A stretch of 64,000 nucleotides of DNA from Iamia majanohamensis (GTDB taxonomy: Bacteria > Actinomycetota > Acidimicrobiia > Acidimicrobiales > Iamiaceae), in the NCBI RefSeq assembly GCF_028532485.1, contig NZ_CP116942.1:3472001-3536000 (forward strand), given 5' to 3'. Under the pieces are notes generated by a model. It had not been told where the DNA came from. It made no database searches and saw only the letters and a program-made list of their open reading frames with translations. A program made the translations under genes and the position numbers. Below are positions 52,334 to 61,157 of the stretch, in pieces (positions within the stretch are counted from its first letter, which is position 1; every line of letters begins with the position of its first letter).

Positions 52334-53317
52334 TCAGGTGCGGAGGGCCGCCAGGCGCTCGGCCATGTCGGGACAGGCCAGGCGGCGGAGGGTCGACTCG
52401 CGGGCCCGGCGGGCGATTGGGCCCAGCCGGGAGCGGTCGAGGGCGTCACCGCCCATCACTGCCACGTCGTCGGCCGTGGGCTGGAAGGCGACCACGGCCG
52501 TCCCCCGCCGACGCAGCTTGGCGGCCTCGGCGGCGAGGAGCGACCGGGCCCAGCGCCGGGCCGGCTGGTCGACGGCCAGGCGGAGCCCCCGACCGCCGAG
52601 CGACATCGGGGAGGACACCACGACGAGGTCGAGGCCGAGGTCCCGCACCACGTCCGCGTTGGTGGGCGAGTGGGCGCCGCCGTCGATGTGCGCCTCGCCG
52701 TCGACCTCGACGGGCCGGAAGAACCCGGGGATGGCGCACGACGCCGCCACCGCCGCCGGCAGCGGAGGACGCTCGCCGCGACCGAAGACCACCCGGCGGC
52801 CGTCGCGCCGGCGGACGGCGCAGATCCACAGCGGGTCGTCGGGCCAGCCCTGGTCGGCCACCGCGGCGATCCCCTCGGAGATCACCTCGGTGCCCATGGC
52901 GCCGTCGGGCAGCAGGCCGGCCAGCAGGGCCAGCGGGCGGGCGGCGAAGGGACGGGCGGCCGCCCGGGCCAGGGTGGCGGCCACGTCGGTGGGCGCCCGG
53001 AAGCGCCGACCGGCGGCCTCCAGGGGTGGCGCCGCCCGCCGGGACCCGACCCCGGCCATGAGGCGGGCGCCCGCGGGTGAGAGGGGTCGGTCCTCGGCCC
53101 GGGCCATCCCGTCGGCCGTGCTCAGCCCGACGCGCAGGCCGGTGCCGGTGATCGACCCCGCGGAGGTCCCCACCACCACCGTGGCCTGCCGGGGGTCCCA
53201 GCCCGTGGCCTCCTCCAGGGCGGCCAGCACCCCGGCGTGGAACGCGCCCCCGACGCTGCCACCGGCCCCCAGCACCAGGCCGACGCCGCCCGGCCGAGGG
53301 GGGTCGTCCTGCGTCAC
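52334..53317 (-). CDS. Patatin-like phospholipase
   Basis: A 327-residue patatin-fold lipid acyl hydrolase. The oxyanion loop is GAGGSVGGAFHAG near residue 15, the serine GTSAGS near 52, and the dyad aspartate HIDGGAHSP near 212. It has no clear signal peptide, so it may act on internal lipids. The GTG at 53317 places the glycine-rich loop at the normal distance. It is convergent with the TetR gene. Confidence 0.87.
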   Translation of the reverse strand: MTQDDPPRPGGVGLVLGAGGSVGGAFHAGVLAALEEATGWDPRQATVVVGTSAGSITGTGLRVGLSTADGMARAEDRPLSPAGARLMAGVGSRRAAPPLEAAGRRFRAPTDVAATLARAAARPFAARPLALLAGLLPDGAMGTEVISEGIAAVADQGWPDDPLWICAVRRRDGRRVVFGRGERPPLPAAVAASCAIPGFFRPVEVDGEAHIDGGAHSPTNADVVRDLGLDLVVVSSPMSLGGRGLRLAVDQPARRWARSLLAAEAAKLRRRGTAVVAFQPTADDVAVMGGDALDRSRLGPIARRARESTLRRLACPDMAERLAALRT

Positions 53318-53476
53318 CGGGACAACGGTACCGCCGCCCTCCGCGTCGGCGTCGGGGCGGTGGCCGGCCTCGCCCCTCCGCCGACGGAACCCGCCCAGGC
53401 CGATCCGCGGGTCGCCCACGGACCGGCCCGGCCGCCCGTCGCCCCGACGGGGGGCGGGCGACGGCATGATCTCGCC

Positions 53477-54160
53477 GTGGGCCCCGAGGAGCGAGCGACC
53501 ACGCCCGGCCCCGGGCTGTCCGGCGCGGTGGCGAGCCTGGTCCGGCGCCTCACGGCGAGACCGGCCGGCGGGCCGGGGCCGACCGTCGTCGGGATCGACG
53601 GCCGCAGCGGCGGCGGCAAGTCCACGCTGGCGGCTGCGCTCCAGGCGGCGGCCGACGGCGAGGACGGCGGGCCCGGCCCGGTGACGGTCATCCAGGGCGA
53701 CGAGTTCTACGCCGGCGGCAGTGCGGCGACGTGGGACCGCCGGACCGCCGTCGAGAGGGCCGACCTCGTCGTCGACTGGCGTCGCCAGCGCACGGTCCTG
53801 GCGCAGCTGCGGACCCACGGCACGGCGGCGTGGCACCCCTTCGACTGGGACGCCCCGGACTGGGACTCCGACGACGTCCCCCTCGCACCCGAGCCGGTGG
53901 TCGCCAGGGCGACGCCGGTGGTGGTGCTCGAGGGGGCCTACAGCTGCCGGCCCGAGCTGCACGACCTGCTCGACCTGCGGGTGCTCCTCGACGTCCCGGA
54001 CGACGTGCGTCGCCGGCAGCTGCGGGCCCGGGAGGGGGAGGAGTACCGGGTCGACTGGGAGGCCCGCTGGTCGGCAGCCGAGGACCACTACTTCGGCGCC
54101 GTGATGCCACCCGACCGCTTCGACCTCGTGGTCGGCCCCGGTCGCGTCGCCGACGGGTGA
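53477..54160 (+). CDS. P-loop kinase, uridine-kinase-like
   Basis: A 227-residue P-loop NTPase. Walker A is GIDGRSGGGKST near residue 37, and VIQGDEFYAGG matches the DDxY-type acceptor site of uridine/pantothenate-kinase-like proteins. VVLEGAYSC and VLLDVPDDVRRRQLRARE form the lid region. It probably phosphorylates a small nucleoside-like molecule, though the substrate is unclear. The GTG start is the first in the conserved region. It ends 3 bp from the convergent amidohydrolase stop. Confidence 0.75.
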   Translation: MGPEERATTPGPGLSGAVASLVRRLTARPAGGPGPTVVGIDGRSGGGKSTLAAALQAAADGEDGGPGPVTVIQGDEFYAGGSAATWDRRTAVERADLVVDWRRQRTVLAQLRTHGTAAWHPFDWDAPDWDSDDVPLAPEPVVARATPVVVLEGAYSCRPELHDLLDLRVLLDVPDDVRRRQLRAREGEEYRVDWEARWSAAEDHYFGAVMPPDRFDLVVGPGRVADG

Positions 54161-54163
54161 CCG

Positions 54164-55600
54164 TCAGGCGTCGACGAGGGTGGCGGCGTGGTCGGCCACG
54201 GGCGTGCCCACGAAGAAGTCCGGGTTCTGGTCGAGGAACAAGCGGGCCGGGTTCTCGTAGACGAGCTCGGCGAGCTGGGCCTCGGTGAGGATGCCGTCCT
54301 CGACCAGCTCGAAGGCCTCGGCCACCACGCCGGCCGGGTCGCCTGCGTCCCAGTGGCCGATGTCGGAGCTGAAGATGGGCCGCAGGGTGAAGCCGTCGTG
54401 GTTGGCCGGCGAGAAGGCGTAGGCGATGGTGCGGTCGTCGGCCTCGCAGCCGAAGTAGAAGCTGCCGGCGAAGAGGTCGACCAGCTCGCCCGAGGTGGAC
54501 GCGCCGAGGTGGCGCCACTCGTCGCGCTCGGCGGGCGGCACGCCGATGCCGGGGATGGTGGCCAGCCCGGCGCGCACGTCGTCACCGGCTGCGAGCAGGT
54601 CGGGGGCGTGGCGGCGCATGAGCGCCTCCAGCTCGTCCCAGTCGATGCCGGCCGGGTCGAGCGCCTCCAGCCCCTCGGGCCGGCGCTTCTCCCAGTGGTC
54701 GACCAGGTCGTTGAGCAGGATGGCCGCCCACCCCACCCCGCACTCGAGCACGGCGAAGCCCTGGTCGGGGTGGCGCCGGGTGACCCCGCCCATGAACAGC
54801 GACTTCACGAGGGTGTGCATGCGCTGGGCGAAGGACCCGACGTGGTTGGAGCTGTAGTTGGACACCGACGTGAAGCTGCCGGTCGGCATGTGCCCCAGCC
54901 CGCCGTGGAAGGTGACCGCGAAGCCGAGCTCGCGGGCCCGGGCCCACACCGGGTCGTAGTCGTACGCGCTGTCGAGGCCGAAGCTGTCGAACCAGTGGCG
55001 CTGGCCCGGGAGCAGGAACGGCGACCCGCCCTCCAGGACGGGCTCGGGGATCTCCCGGGTGACGCCCTCGGGGAAGGCGACCACCTTGAAGCCGAGCTCG
55101 GCGCAGTGGGCGAGGCCCTCGAGCGCCTCGGTCGGGGTGTGCATGGGGATGACGCCGGCGACGGTGAGGCGGTCGGCGTAGGGGCCGTACGTGGCGGCGT
55201 AGAACTCGTTGAACCCGCGGCACACGCCGGCCCGCAGCTCGTCGTCGGCGATGCCGGCGATGCCGAACCCCTTGGTCGGGTACAGCACGGCCACGTCGAG
55301 GCCGAGCTCGTCCATGCGCTCGTGCATGAGCGCCGGTGCCGCCGCGGTGGCCAGGTCGCTGGCGGCCGCCGGGGTGCCCCACCACGCGCTCTGGGGCGTG
55401 CGGGTGGCCAGGCGGGCCTCGGTGTCGGCCTCCATGATCCGCTGCAGCGGGCTCGAGGCCGAGCGGTAGCGGTCGAACGCAGCCGGTCCGAGGGCCTCGC
55501 GCAGGTGGGGCTCGACCGCGGGCAGGTACTCGAGGACGTGGCCGTCGGCGTCGATGACGGGGTGGGCCAGCTCGGCCCGGATCTCGCTCGAGGTGGCCAT
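54164..55600 (-). CDS. Amidohydrolase-2 family protein
   Basis: A 478-residue TIM-barrel metal hydrolase or decarboxylase. The first-strand site reads VIDADGHVLEYLP. FTFHGG-type histidine (AVTFHGGLGHMP) and IFSSDIGHWD supply further metal ligands. It is longer than the copy at 45885 and only distantly related. The ATG at 55600 precedes the conserved first strand by 15 residues. A CTAAC-N4-GTYAG motif lies 34 bp upstream, linking it to the TetR region. The substrate is unknown. Confidence 0.85.
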   Translation of the reverse strand: MATSSEIRAELAHPVIDADGHVLEYLPAVEPHLREALGPAAFDRYRSASSPLQRIMEADTEARLATRTPQSAWWGTPAAASDLATAAAPALMHERMDELGLDVAVLYPTKGFGIAGIADDELRAGVCRGFNEFYAATYGPYADRLTVAGVIPMHTPTEALEGLAHCAELGFKVVAFPEGVTREIPEPVLEGGSPFLLPGQRHWFDSFGLDSAYDYDPVWARARELGFAVTFHGGLGHMPTGSFTSVSNYSSNHVGSFAQRMHTLVKSLFMGGVTRRHPDQGFAVLECGVGWAAILLNDLVDHWEKRRPEGLEALDPAGIDWDELEALMRRHAPDLLAAGDDVRAGLATIPGIGVPPAERDEWRHLGASTSGELVDLFAGSFYFGCEADDRTIAYAFSPANHDGFTLRPIFSSDIGHWDAGDPAGVVAEAFELVEDGILTEAQLAELVYENPARLFLDQNPDFFVGTPVADHAATLVDA

Positions 55601-55634
55601 GGCGTCCTCCCGGGTCCGCGGTCGTGGACACTTA

Positions 55635-55648
55635 CTAACACTTGTCAG
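55635..55648. promoter_or_regulatory. CTAAC-N4-GTCAG operator candidate
   Basis: CTAACACTTGTCAG has the same arms and spacer as the site at 49954 with one arm mismatch. It lies between the divergent amidohydrolase and SDR-like genes. Confidence 0.5.
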
Positions 55649-55676
55649 CCTCCGGTGCCTGTGCTTGGGTGGCGGC

Positions 55677-56333
55677 GTGGCCCGAGGCACCGACCCGGGG
55701 CCGACGGTGCTCGCCGCCGCCACCCCCGCCGCCGCCGACCTGGCCCGCGCCCTGCGGGCCGCCTCGGTCGTCGAGGCGCCCGAGGCGCCGGTCGACGCGG
55801 GGTGGGGCTGGCGGTGGGACGAGGTGCTGGCCGGGTGGCGGGAGCGCATCCACGCCCTCCCCCCGCCGGACCGCCTGGTGGTGTGCACCTGGGCGCCGTC
55901 GCACCCTGCCGCGGCGGTGACCGACCTGGCCCCGGAGGCGTGGCGGACCCGGGTCGAGTGGCCCACCGCCCTCTGGTTCACGACCCTCGTGGCGGCCGCA
56001 GACCGGGTCGTCGACGGCGGGGCGGCGGTCGCCGTGGCCGAGCGGCCGGCGACGCTCGACGCCCCCGGGCACGGGGCCGAGGTCGCAGTCGGCGACGGCG
56101 TGGCCAACCTGGTCCGCTCGCTGGCGGCCGCCCACGGCCCCCGTGGCGTCCGGGTCAACGCGGTGGCCACCGCCCTGCACACCGCACCGGCCCACCCGCT
56201 CGGCGCCCCGCCCCGACTGGACGGGTTCCCCGGCACCGTGGCCGACGTCGCCGGGGCCGTGCGCATCCTGCTGTCCGACGACGCGTCGGCCGTCACCGCC
56301 GCCACCCTGGCGGCCGACCGCGGACGCCGATGA
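55677..56333 (+). CDS. Degenerate SDR-like protein
   Basis: A 218-residue protein with the C-terminal half of an SDR fold (RGVRVNAVATAL, then DDASAVTAATLAADRG). It has no glycine-rich TGxxxGxG cofactor motif and no Tyr-x3-Lys pair: the corresponding place reads GDGVANLVRSLA. It is probably catalytically dead and may be a partner subunit of the intact SDR it overlaps by four bases. The GTG at 55677 is the best start. Confidence 0.6.
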   Translation: MARGTDPGPTVLAAATPAAADLARALRAASVVEAPEAPVDAGWGWRWDEVLAGWRERIHALPPPDRLVVCTWAPSHPAAAVTDLAPEAWRTRVEWPTALWFTTLVAAADRVVDGGAAVAVAERPATLDAPGHGAEVAVGDGVANLVRSLAAAHGPRGVRVNAVATALHTAPAHPLGAPPRLDGFPGTVADVAGAVRILLSDDASAVTAATLAADRGRR

Positions 56334-57094
56334 GCGGGAGGGGCACGCCGACCGTCGTGGTCACCGGCGCGTCGGGCGGCATCGGGCGAGGCGTCGCCCT
56401 CGCCTGCGCCGCCCACGGCTGGGAGGTGTGGGTCGCGGCCCGGCGGGGGCCCGCCGCCGCAGCGGTGGCCGACGAGGTCACCGCCGCCGGCGGCACCGGG
56501 CGCTCGGTCGTCTGCGACGTGGGCGACGAGGCCTCGGTGACCGCCGCCGTCGAGGAGGTCGTGTCCACGTCGGGCAGCCTCGACGGGCTCGTCCACAACG
56601 CCACCAGCGGCTGGTCGTCCCACGCCGGACCCGCCACCGAGACCACGCCGGACCGCCTGGAGGACCACGTGGCGGTGGCCACCCGGGGTCTCTACCTCTG
56701 GGCCCGCGCCGCCCGGCCCCACCTCGTCGCCACGCGGGGCTCGCTGGTGGTGATGACCTCCGAGGCCGCCTTCGAGGGCAAGCGCCTGCTCACCGCCTAC
56801 GCCATGGTCAAGGCCCAGCAGCGGGCCATGGTCGCCGTGCTCGCCCGGGAGTGGGGCCCCGACGGGGTGCGCGTCAACGCGGTGGCCCCGCTCGGCGCCT
56901 CGCCCGCCATGGCCCGCGCCTTCGTCTCGGACCCGGCCATGGAGGCCCGCGTCATGGGGCGCATCCCCCTGGGCCGCCTGGGCGACGCCACCGACGACAT
57001 CGGCGTCGCCGTCCGGTTCCTCCTCGGCGCCGACGCCCGCTTCGTCACCGGCCAGACCCTCGTCGTCGACGGCGGCAGCTGCCCGGCGTGGTGA
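56330..57094 (+). CDS. SDR-family oxidoreductase
   Basis: A 254-residue short-chain dehydrogenase. It has TGASGGIGRG near residue 13, HNATSG in place of NNAG near 88, catalytic VVMTSEAA and AYAMVKAQQ (Tyr-x3-Lys kept), and TGQTLVVDGG at the end. It overlaps the degenerate SDR-like gene, suggesting a heteromeric enzyme. An aldehyde dehydrogenase follows after 36 bp, so the pair may oxidise an alcohol to an acid. Confidence 0.87.
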   Translation: MSGRGTPTVVVTGASGGIGRGVALACAAHGWEVWVAARRGPAAAAVADEVTAAGGTGRSVVCDVGDEASVTAAVEEVVSTSGSLDGLVHNATSGWSSHAGPATETTPDRLEDHVAVATRGLYLWARAARPHLVATRGSLVVMTSEAAFEGKRLLTAYAMVKAQQRAMVAVLAREWGPDGVRVNAVAPLGASPAMARAFVSDPAMEARVMGRIPLGRLGDATDDIGVAVRFLLGADARFVTGQTLVVDGGSCPAW

Positions 57095-57130
57095 GGCCGA
57101 CGTCCTGACCGCCACCCCCGGGAGCCCATC

Positions 57131-58612
57131 GTGACCATCGACGCCGCCGGCGCCACCGCCCTGGTCGAGGGCCTCGCGGCGCGGGGCGCCCTCGTCATCG
57201 GCGACGCCCGCACCGCGACGGGCGGCGCCGGGTCCCACCCCCACCACGACCCGTCCACCGGCCGGCTCCAGGCCCAGGTGCCGCTGGGCGACGGGGCCGA
57301 CATCGACCGGGCCGTGGCCGCGGCCCGCGCCGCCCTGCCGGTCTGGCAGGGCCTCTCGCTCGCCCGGCGGGCCGCCGCCCTGCACCGCCTGGCCGACCTG
57401 CTCACCGCGCACGCGGATGAGGCCGCGGCCATCAACGCCCTCGACAACGGCACCCCCCGGGCGGGCATGGACCCCGCCACCTACACCGCGGCCTGGGTGC
57501 GCTACTACGCCGGCTGGGTGGACAAGGTCGAGGGCCAGGTCGTCCCCTCCCCTGGTCGGGCCGGGCTCGACTACGTGCGGCCCGAGCCCTACGGCGTGGT
57601 GGCGGCCATCGTCCCGTGGAACGGGCCCATGATGGGCATGGGCCAGAAGGTCGCCCCCGCCCTGGCCGCCGGCAACGTGGTGGTGGCCAAGCCGCCGGAG
57701 ATCGCCCCCTTCGGGGCGGTCCGCTTCGCCGAGCTGGCCCTCGAGGCGGGCATCCCGCCGGGGGTGGTCAACGTGGTGCCCGGCGGTGCCGAGGCGGGCC
57801 GGGCCCTCGTCGGCCACCCCGGGGTCGACAAGGTGTCCTTCACCGGCGGGACGGCGACGGCCCGGGAGGTGATGGCCACCGCGGCCGCGACCCTCACGCC
57901 CCTGGCCCTCGAGCTGGGGGGCAAGTCGGCGAACGTGGTGTTCCCCGATGCCGACCTCGACCGGGCCGTCACGGTCGCCTCCTTCCTCGGCGTCGCCCTC
58001 CTGAGCGGCCAGGGCTGCGCCCTGCCGACCCGGCTGTACGTCCACGACGACGTCTACGACGACGTGGTCGCGCGGGTCCTGGCCCAGGTCGAGGCCATCC
58101 CGGTGGGCCGGGCCCTCGACCCCGGCTCGGTCATGGGCCCGGTCGTGACCGAGGCCGCCTGCCAGCGCATCCTGGGCGTGGTCGAGAGGGCGGTGGCCGA
58201 GGACCACGGCCGCCTGCTCACCGGGGGGCACCGGCTGGGCGGCGACCTGGCCGACGGGTGGTTCGTGGCCCCGACCGTGTTCGGCGACGTCGACCACACC
58301 AGCGCCCTGGCCCGCGAGGAGGTCTTCGGTCCGGTGCTCTCGGTGCTGCGGTTCTCCGAGGAGGACGAGGTGGTCGAGAAGGTCAACGACAGCGACTACG
58401 GCCTGGCGGCCTACCTCCACACCGGCGACGTGGGCCGGGCCCACCGCCTGGCCGCCGCCTTCGAGGTGGGCTCGGTGGTGGTCAACGGCTTCCCCCCGGG
58501 CTCGCCCGGCGCGCCCTTCGGCGGGGTCAAGCAGAGCGGGTTCGGGCGCGAGGGCGGACGGGCCGGCATCGAGGAGTACCTGCGCCCCAAGAACGTCTTC
58601 ATCGGCTGGTGA
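57131..58612 (+). CDS. NAD(P)-dependent aldehyde dehydrogenase
   Basis: A 493-residue aldehyde dehydrogenase. It has the cofactor-site PWNGPMMGMGQKVAPALAAG near 158, catalytic glutamate LELGGKSAN near 262, catalytic cysteine SGQGCALPTR near 297, and EEVFGPVLSV near 396. The GTG start has GGGAG upstream. The preceding SDR genes suggest a joint alcohol-to-acid route. A KstR-type box lies 20 bp after its stop, belonging to the next operon. Confidence 0.92.
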   Translation: MTIDAAGATALVEGLAARGALVIGDARTATGGAGSHPHHDPSTGRLQAQVPLGDGADIDRAVAAARAALPVWQGLSLARRAAALHRLADLLTAHADEAAAINALDNGTPRAGMDPATYTAAWVRYYAGWVDKVEGQVVPSPGRAGLDYVRPEPYGVVAAIVPWNGPMMGMGQKVAPALAAGNVVVAKPPEIAPFGAVRFAELALEAGIPPGVVNVVPGGAEAGRALVGHPGVDKVSFTGGTATAREVMATAAATLTPLALELGGKSANVVFPDADLDRAVTVASFLGVALLSGQGCALPTRLYVHDDVYDDVVARVLAQVEAIPVGRALDPGSVMGPVVTEAACQRILGVVERAVAEDHGRLLTGGHRLGGDLADGWFVAPTVFGDVDHTSALAREEVFGPVLSVLRFSEEDEVVEKVNDSDYGLAAYLHTGDVGRAHRLAAAFEVGSVVVNGFPPGSPGAPFGGVKQSGFGREGGRAGIEEYLRPKNVFIGW

Positions 58613-58631
58613 GGCCAGGCGGCGTCGGCGC

Positions 58632-58645
58632 GAGAACAGGTTCTC
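58632..58645. promoter_or_regulatory. KstR-type operator, distal of a pair
   Basis: GAGAACAGGTTCTC keeps the AACnnGTT core and matches 12 of 14 positions, with 6-bp perfect arms. It is centred 48 bp upstream of the second box. Confidence 0.65.
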
Positions 58646-58679
58646 ACCCATCTCCCACCAACGGGACGGGCGCGCGAGG

Positions 58680-58693
58680 TAGAACTCGTTCTA
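58680..58693. promoter_or_regulatory. KstR-type operator, proximal (14/14)
   Basis: TAGAACTCGTTCTA matches all 14 positions and overlaps a TATGGT -10 box (58692-58697) upstream of the acyl-CoA dehydrogenase operon at 58737. Confidence 0.78.
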
Positions 58694-58736
58694 TGGTGCG
58701 CAGGGGCCCACGGGGGCCCCGGGACGGAGCGAGCCG

Positions 58737-59918
58737 ATGCACATCGCGTTCACCGAGGAGCAGGACCAGCTCCGCAAGGAGCTGCGCCACTACTTCGCCG
58801 GGCTCATGACGCCCGAGGTCCAGGAGGAGATGGCCTCCGGGCAGGGCGAGTACGGCGGGGGCGAGCTCTACAAGCGCCTGGTCCGCCAGATGGGCGAGGA
58901 CGGGTGGCTCGGCATCGGCTGGCCCACCGAGTACGGGGGCCAGGGCCGCTCCATGCTCGACCAGCTCATCTTCATGGACGAGGCCAGCCTGGTGAGCGCA
59001 CCGGTGCCGTTCCTCACCATCAACACCGTCGGCCCCACGCTCATGGAGTACGGCACCGACGAGCAGCGCAAGGACCTCCTGCCCCGGATCCTCAAGGGCC
59101 AGGTCCACTTCTCCATCGGCTACTCCGAGCCCGGCGCCGGCACCGACCTGGCCGCCCTCACCACCCGGGCCGAGCGCGACGGCGACGAGTACGTCATCAA
59201 CGGCCAGAAGATGTGGACCAGCCTCATCCAGTACGCCGACTACGTCTGGCTGGCCACCCGCACCGACCCCGACCTCCCCCGCCACAAGGGGCTGTCGATG
59301 TTCCTGGTGCCCACCGACGTGCCGGGGTTCTCGTGGAGCCCGGTGCACACCGTGACCGGCACCACCACCAGCGCCACCTTCTACGACGACGTCCGGGTGC
59401 CGGCCACCAGCCTGGTCGGCGGGCTCAACCAGGGCTGGCGGCTCATCACCAACCAGCTCAACCACGAGCGCGTCGCGCTCTGCTCGGCCGCCCCGATCCA
59501 GAACATGCTGGCCGAGGTGCGGCGCTGGGCCCACGACAACCGCCTGCCCGACGGGCGCCGGGTGATCGACCAGGAGTGGGTGCAGGTGCACCTGGCACGG
59601 GTCCACGCCAAGGTCGAGTTCCTGAAGCTCATCAACTGGAAGATCGCCTGGGGCGTGACCGAGGGCGTCGGCCCCCAGGACGCCTCGGCCACCAAGGTCT
59701 TCGGCACCGAGTTCGCCACCGAGGCGTGGCGGCTGCTCATGGAGGTCGTCGGCCAGGAGGCCACCGTCACCGCCGGCTCACCCGGGTCGGTCCTCCGCAG
59801 TCGGCTCGAGCGCATGCACCGCTCGGCGCTCATCCTCACCTTCGGGGGCGGGACCAACGAGGTGCAGCGCGACATCATCGCCATGGTGGGCCTGGGTCTC
59901 CCCCGGGCCCCCCGCTAG
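58737..59918 (+). CDS. Acyl-CoA dehydrogenase, FadE29/ChsE2-like
   Basis: A 393-residue acyl-CoA dehydrogenase resembling FadE29, one half of the steroid side-chain dehydrogenase ChsE1-ChsE2. Shared wording includes HFSIGYSEPGAGTDLAAL, NGQKMWTS, FLVPTDVPGFSWSPV, GWRLITNQLNHERV and FGGGTNEVQRDIIA. It is followed 10 bp later by a FadE28-like partner, as expected for an alpha2-beta2 enzyme. Two KstR-type boxes control it. The exact side-chain length handled is unknown, because several paralogous pairs exist in steroid degraders. Confidence 0.85.
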   Translation: MHIAFTEEQDQLRKELRHYFAGLMTPEVQEEMASGQGEYGGGELYKRLVRQMGEDGWLGIGWPTEYGGQGRSMLDQLIFMDEASLVSAPVPFLTINTVGPTLMEYGTDEQRKDLLPRILKGQVHFSIGYSEPGAGTDLAALTTRAERDGDEYVINGQKMWTSLIQYADYVWLATRTDPDLPRHKGLSMFLVPTDVPGFSWSPVHTVTGTTTSATFYDDVRVPATSLVGGLNQGWRLITNQLNHERVALCSAAPIQNMLAEVRRWAHDNRLPDGRRVIDQEWVQVHLARVHAKVEFLKLINWKIAWGVTEGVGPQDASATKVFGTEFATEAWRLLMEVVGQEATVTAGSPGSVLRSRLERMHRSALILTFGGGTNEVQRDIIAMVGLGLPRAPR

Positions 59919-59927
59919 GAGGCCAGC

Positions 59928-61052
59928 GTGGACTTCGGACGCACCGAGGAGCAGGACGAGGTCGCCGGCCTGGCGGCGCGGATCCTCGCCGACAAGGCGA
60001 CGACCGAGCGCATCCGGGAGGTGGAGGCGGCCGAGGGGGAGCGCTTCGACCCCGACCTGTGGGCCGCGCTCGCCGACGCCGGCCTCCTGGGCGTGGCCCT
60101 GCCGACCGATGTCGGCGGCCAGGGCCTGGGCATCATCGAGCAGTGCCTGGTGCTGGAGGCGGTCGGCGCCACCGTGGCACCGGTCCCGGTGCGGGCCCAC
60201 GCCTCCGGCGCCCTCCCCCTCGCCGCCTTCGGCGACGACGCCCTCCGCCGCCGCTGGCTGCCGGGCGCGGCCGACGGCAGCACCATCCTCACCGCGGCGC
60301 TGGCCGAGCCGCTGAACCGCTGGCCCGAGCACCCCACCACCACGGCGACGCCCGACGGCGACGGCTGGCGCCTCGACGGCACCAAGACCTGCGTGCCGGC
60401 CGGCACCCTCGCCGCGGCCGTCCTCGTCCCCGCCGCCCTCCCCGACGGCGGGGTCGCCACCTTCGTGGTCGAGGCCGGCGCGGAGGGGCTCACCGTCGAG
60501 GCCCAGCGGGTCACCGACCGCGACACCCAGGCCCGCCTCACCCTCGACGGGGTGGCCGTCACCGCCGCCGACCGGTTGGGCGACGAGGCCGACGGGGCCA
60601 CGGTCCTCGCCTGGGTCGTGGAGCGGGCCACCATCGCCCTGTGCGCCCAGGCCGCAGGGGTGGTGGGCCGGGCCCTGGAGATGACCGCCGCCTACGCCAA
60701 GGAGCGGGTGCAGTTCGAGCGCCCCATCGGCACCTTCCAGGCCGTGGGCCAGCGGGCGGCCGACGGCTACATCGACGTGGAGGCCACCCGCCTGGTGCTC
60801 TGGCAGGCCGCCTGGCGGGTCTCGGAGGACCTCCCCGCGGCCACTGAGGTGGAGGTGGCCAAGTTCTGGGCCGCGGAGGCGGCCCACCGCGTGGCCCACA
60901 CCGCGGTGCACATCCACGGCGGCACGGGGGTCGACGTCGACCACCCGATCCACCGCTACTTCATCGCGGCCAAGGAGCTGGAGTTCTCCCTCGGCGGGGC
61001 CACCGACCAGCTGCTCCGCATCGGCGCCACCCTCGCGGCGACGCCCGACTGA
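59928..61052 (+). CDS. Acyl-CoA dehydrogenase, FadE28/ChsE1-like partner
   Basis: A 374-residue acyl-CoA-dehydrogenase-fold protein of the shorter, divergent type that pairs with FadE29-like subunits. Blocks include ALPTDVGGQGLGIIEQCLVLEA-like text, TAALAEPLNRWPEHP, RVQFERPIGTFQAVGQRAAD and HIHGGTGVDVDHPIHRYF. Gene order is the reverse of M. tuberculosis fadE28-fadE29. It probably forms a heterotetramer with the upstream protein. The GTG has AGGAGG upstream. Confidence 0.82.
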   Translation: MDFGRTEEQDEVAGLAARILADKATTERIREVEAAEGERFDPDLWAALADAGLLGVALPTDVGGQGLGIIEQCLVLEAVGATVAPVPVRAHASGALPLAAFGDDALRRRWLPGAADGSTILTAALAEPLNRWPEHPTTTATPDGDGWRLDGTKTCVPAGTLAAAVLVPAALPDGGVATFVVEAGAEGLTVEAQRVTDRDTQARLTLDGVAVTAADRLGDEADGATVLAWVVERATIALCAQAAGVVGRALEMTAAYAKERVQFERPIGTFQAVGQRAADGYIDVEATRLVLWQAAWRVSEDLPAATEVEVAKFWAAEAAHRVAHTAVHIHGGTGVDVDHPIHRYFIAAKELEFSLGGATDQLLRIGATLAATPD

Positions 61053-61157
61053 TCCCGTCCGCCCCGTCCGTCGGCGCGGGCGCCGACACGACCTAACGTC
61101 AGACCAGACCCCAGCCGCCCCGGTCGGGCGGGCACCGGCGGGGCCCACAGGAGAGCG

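Noticed and set aside
55200-55213. Full 14-base match to the KstR consensus (TAGAACTCGTTGAA)
   Set aside because: It lies in the middle of the amidohydrolase coding sequence, far from any start, and the outer arms do not pair; taken as a chance match.
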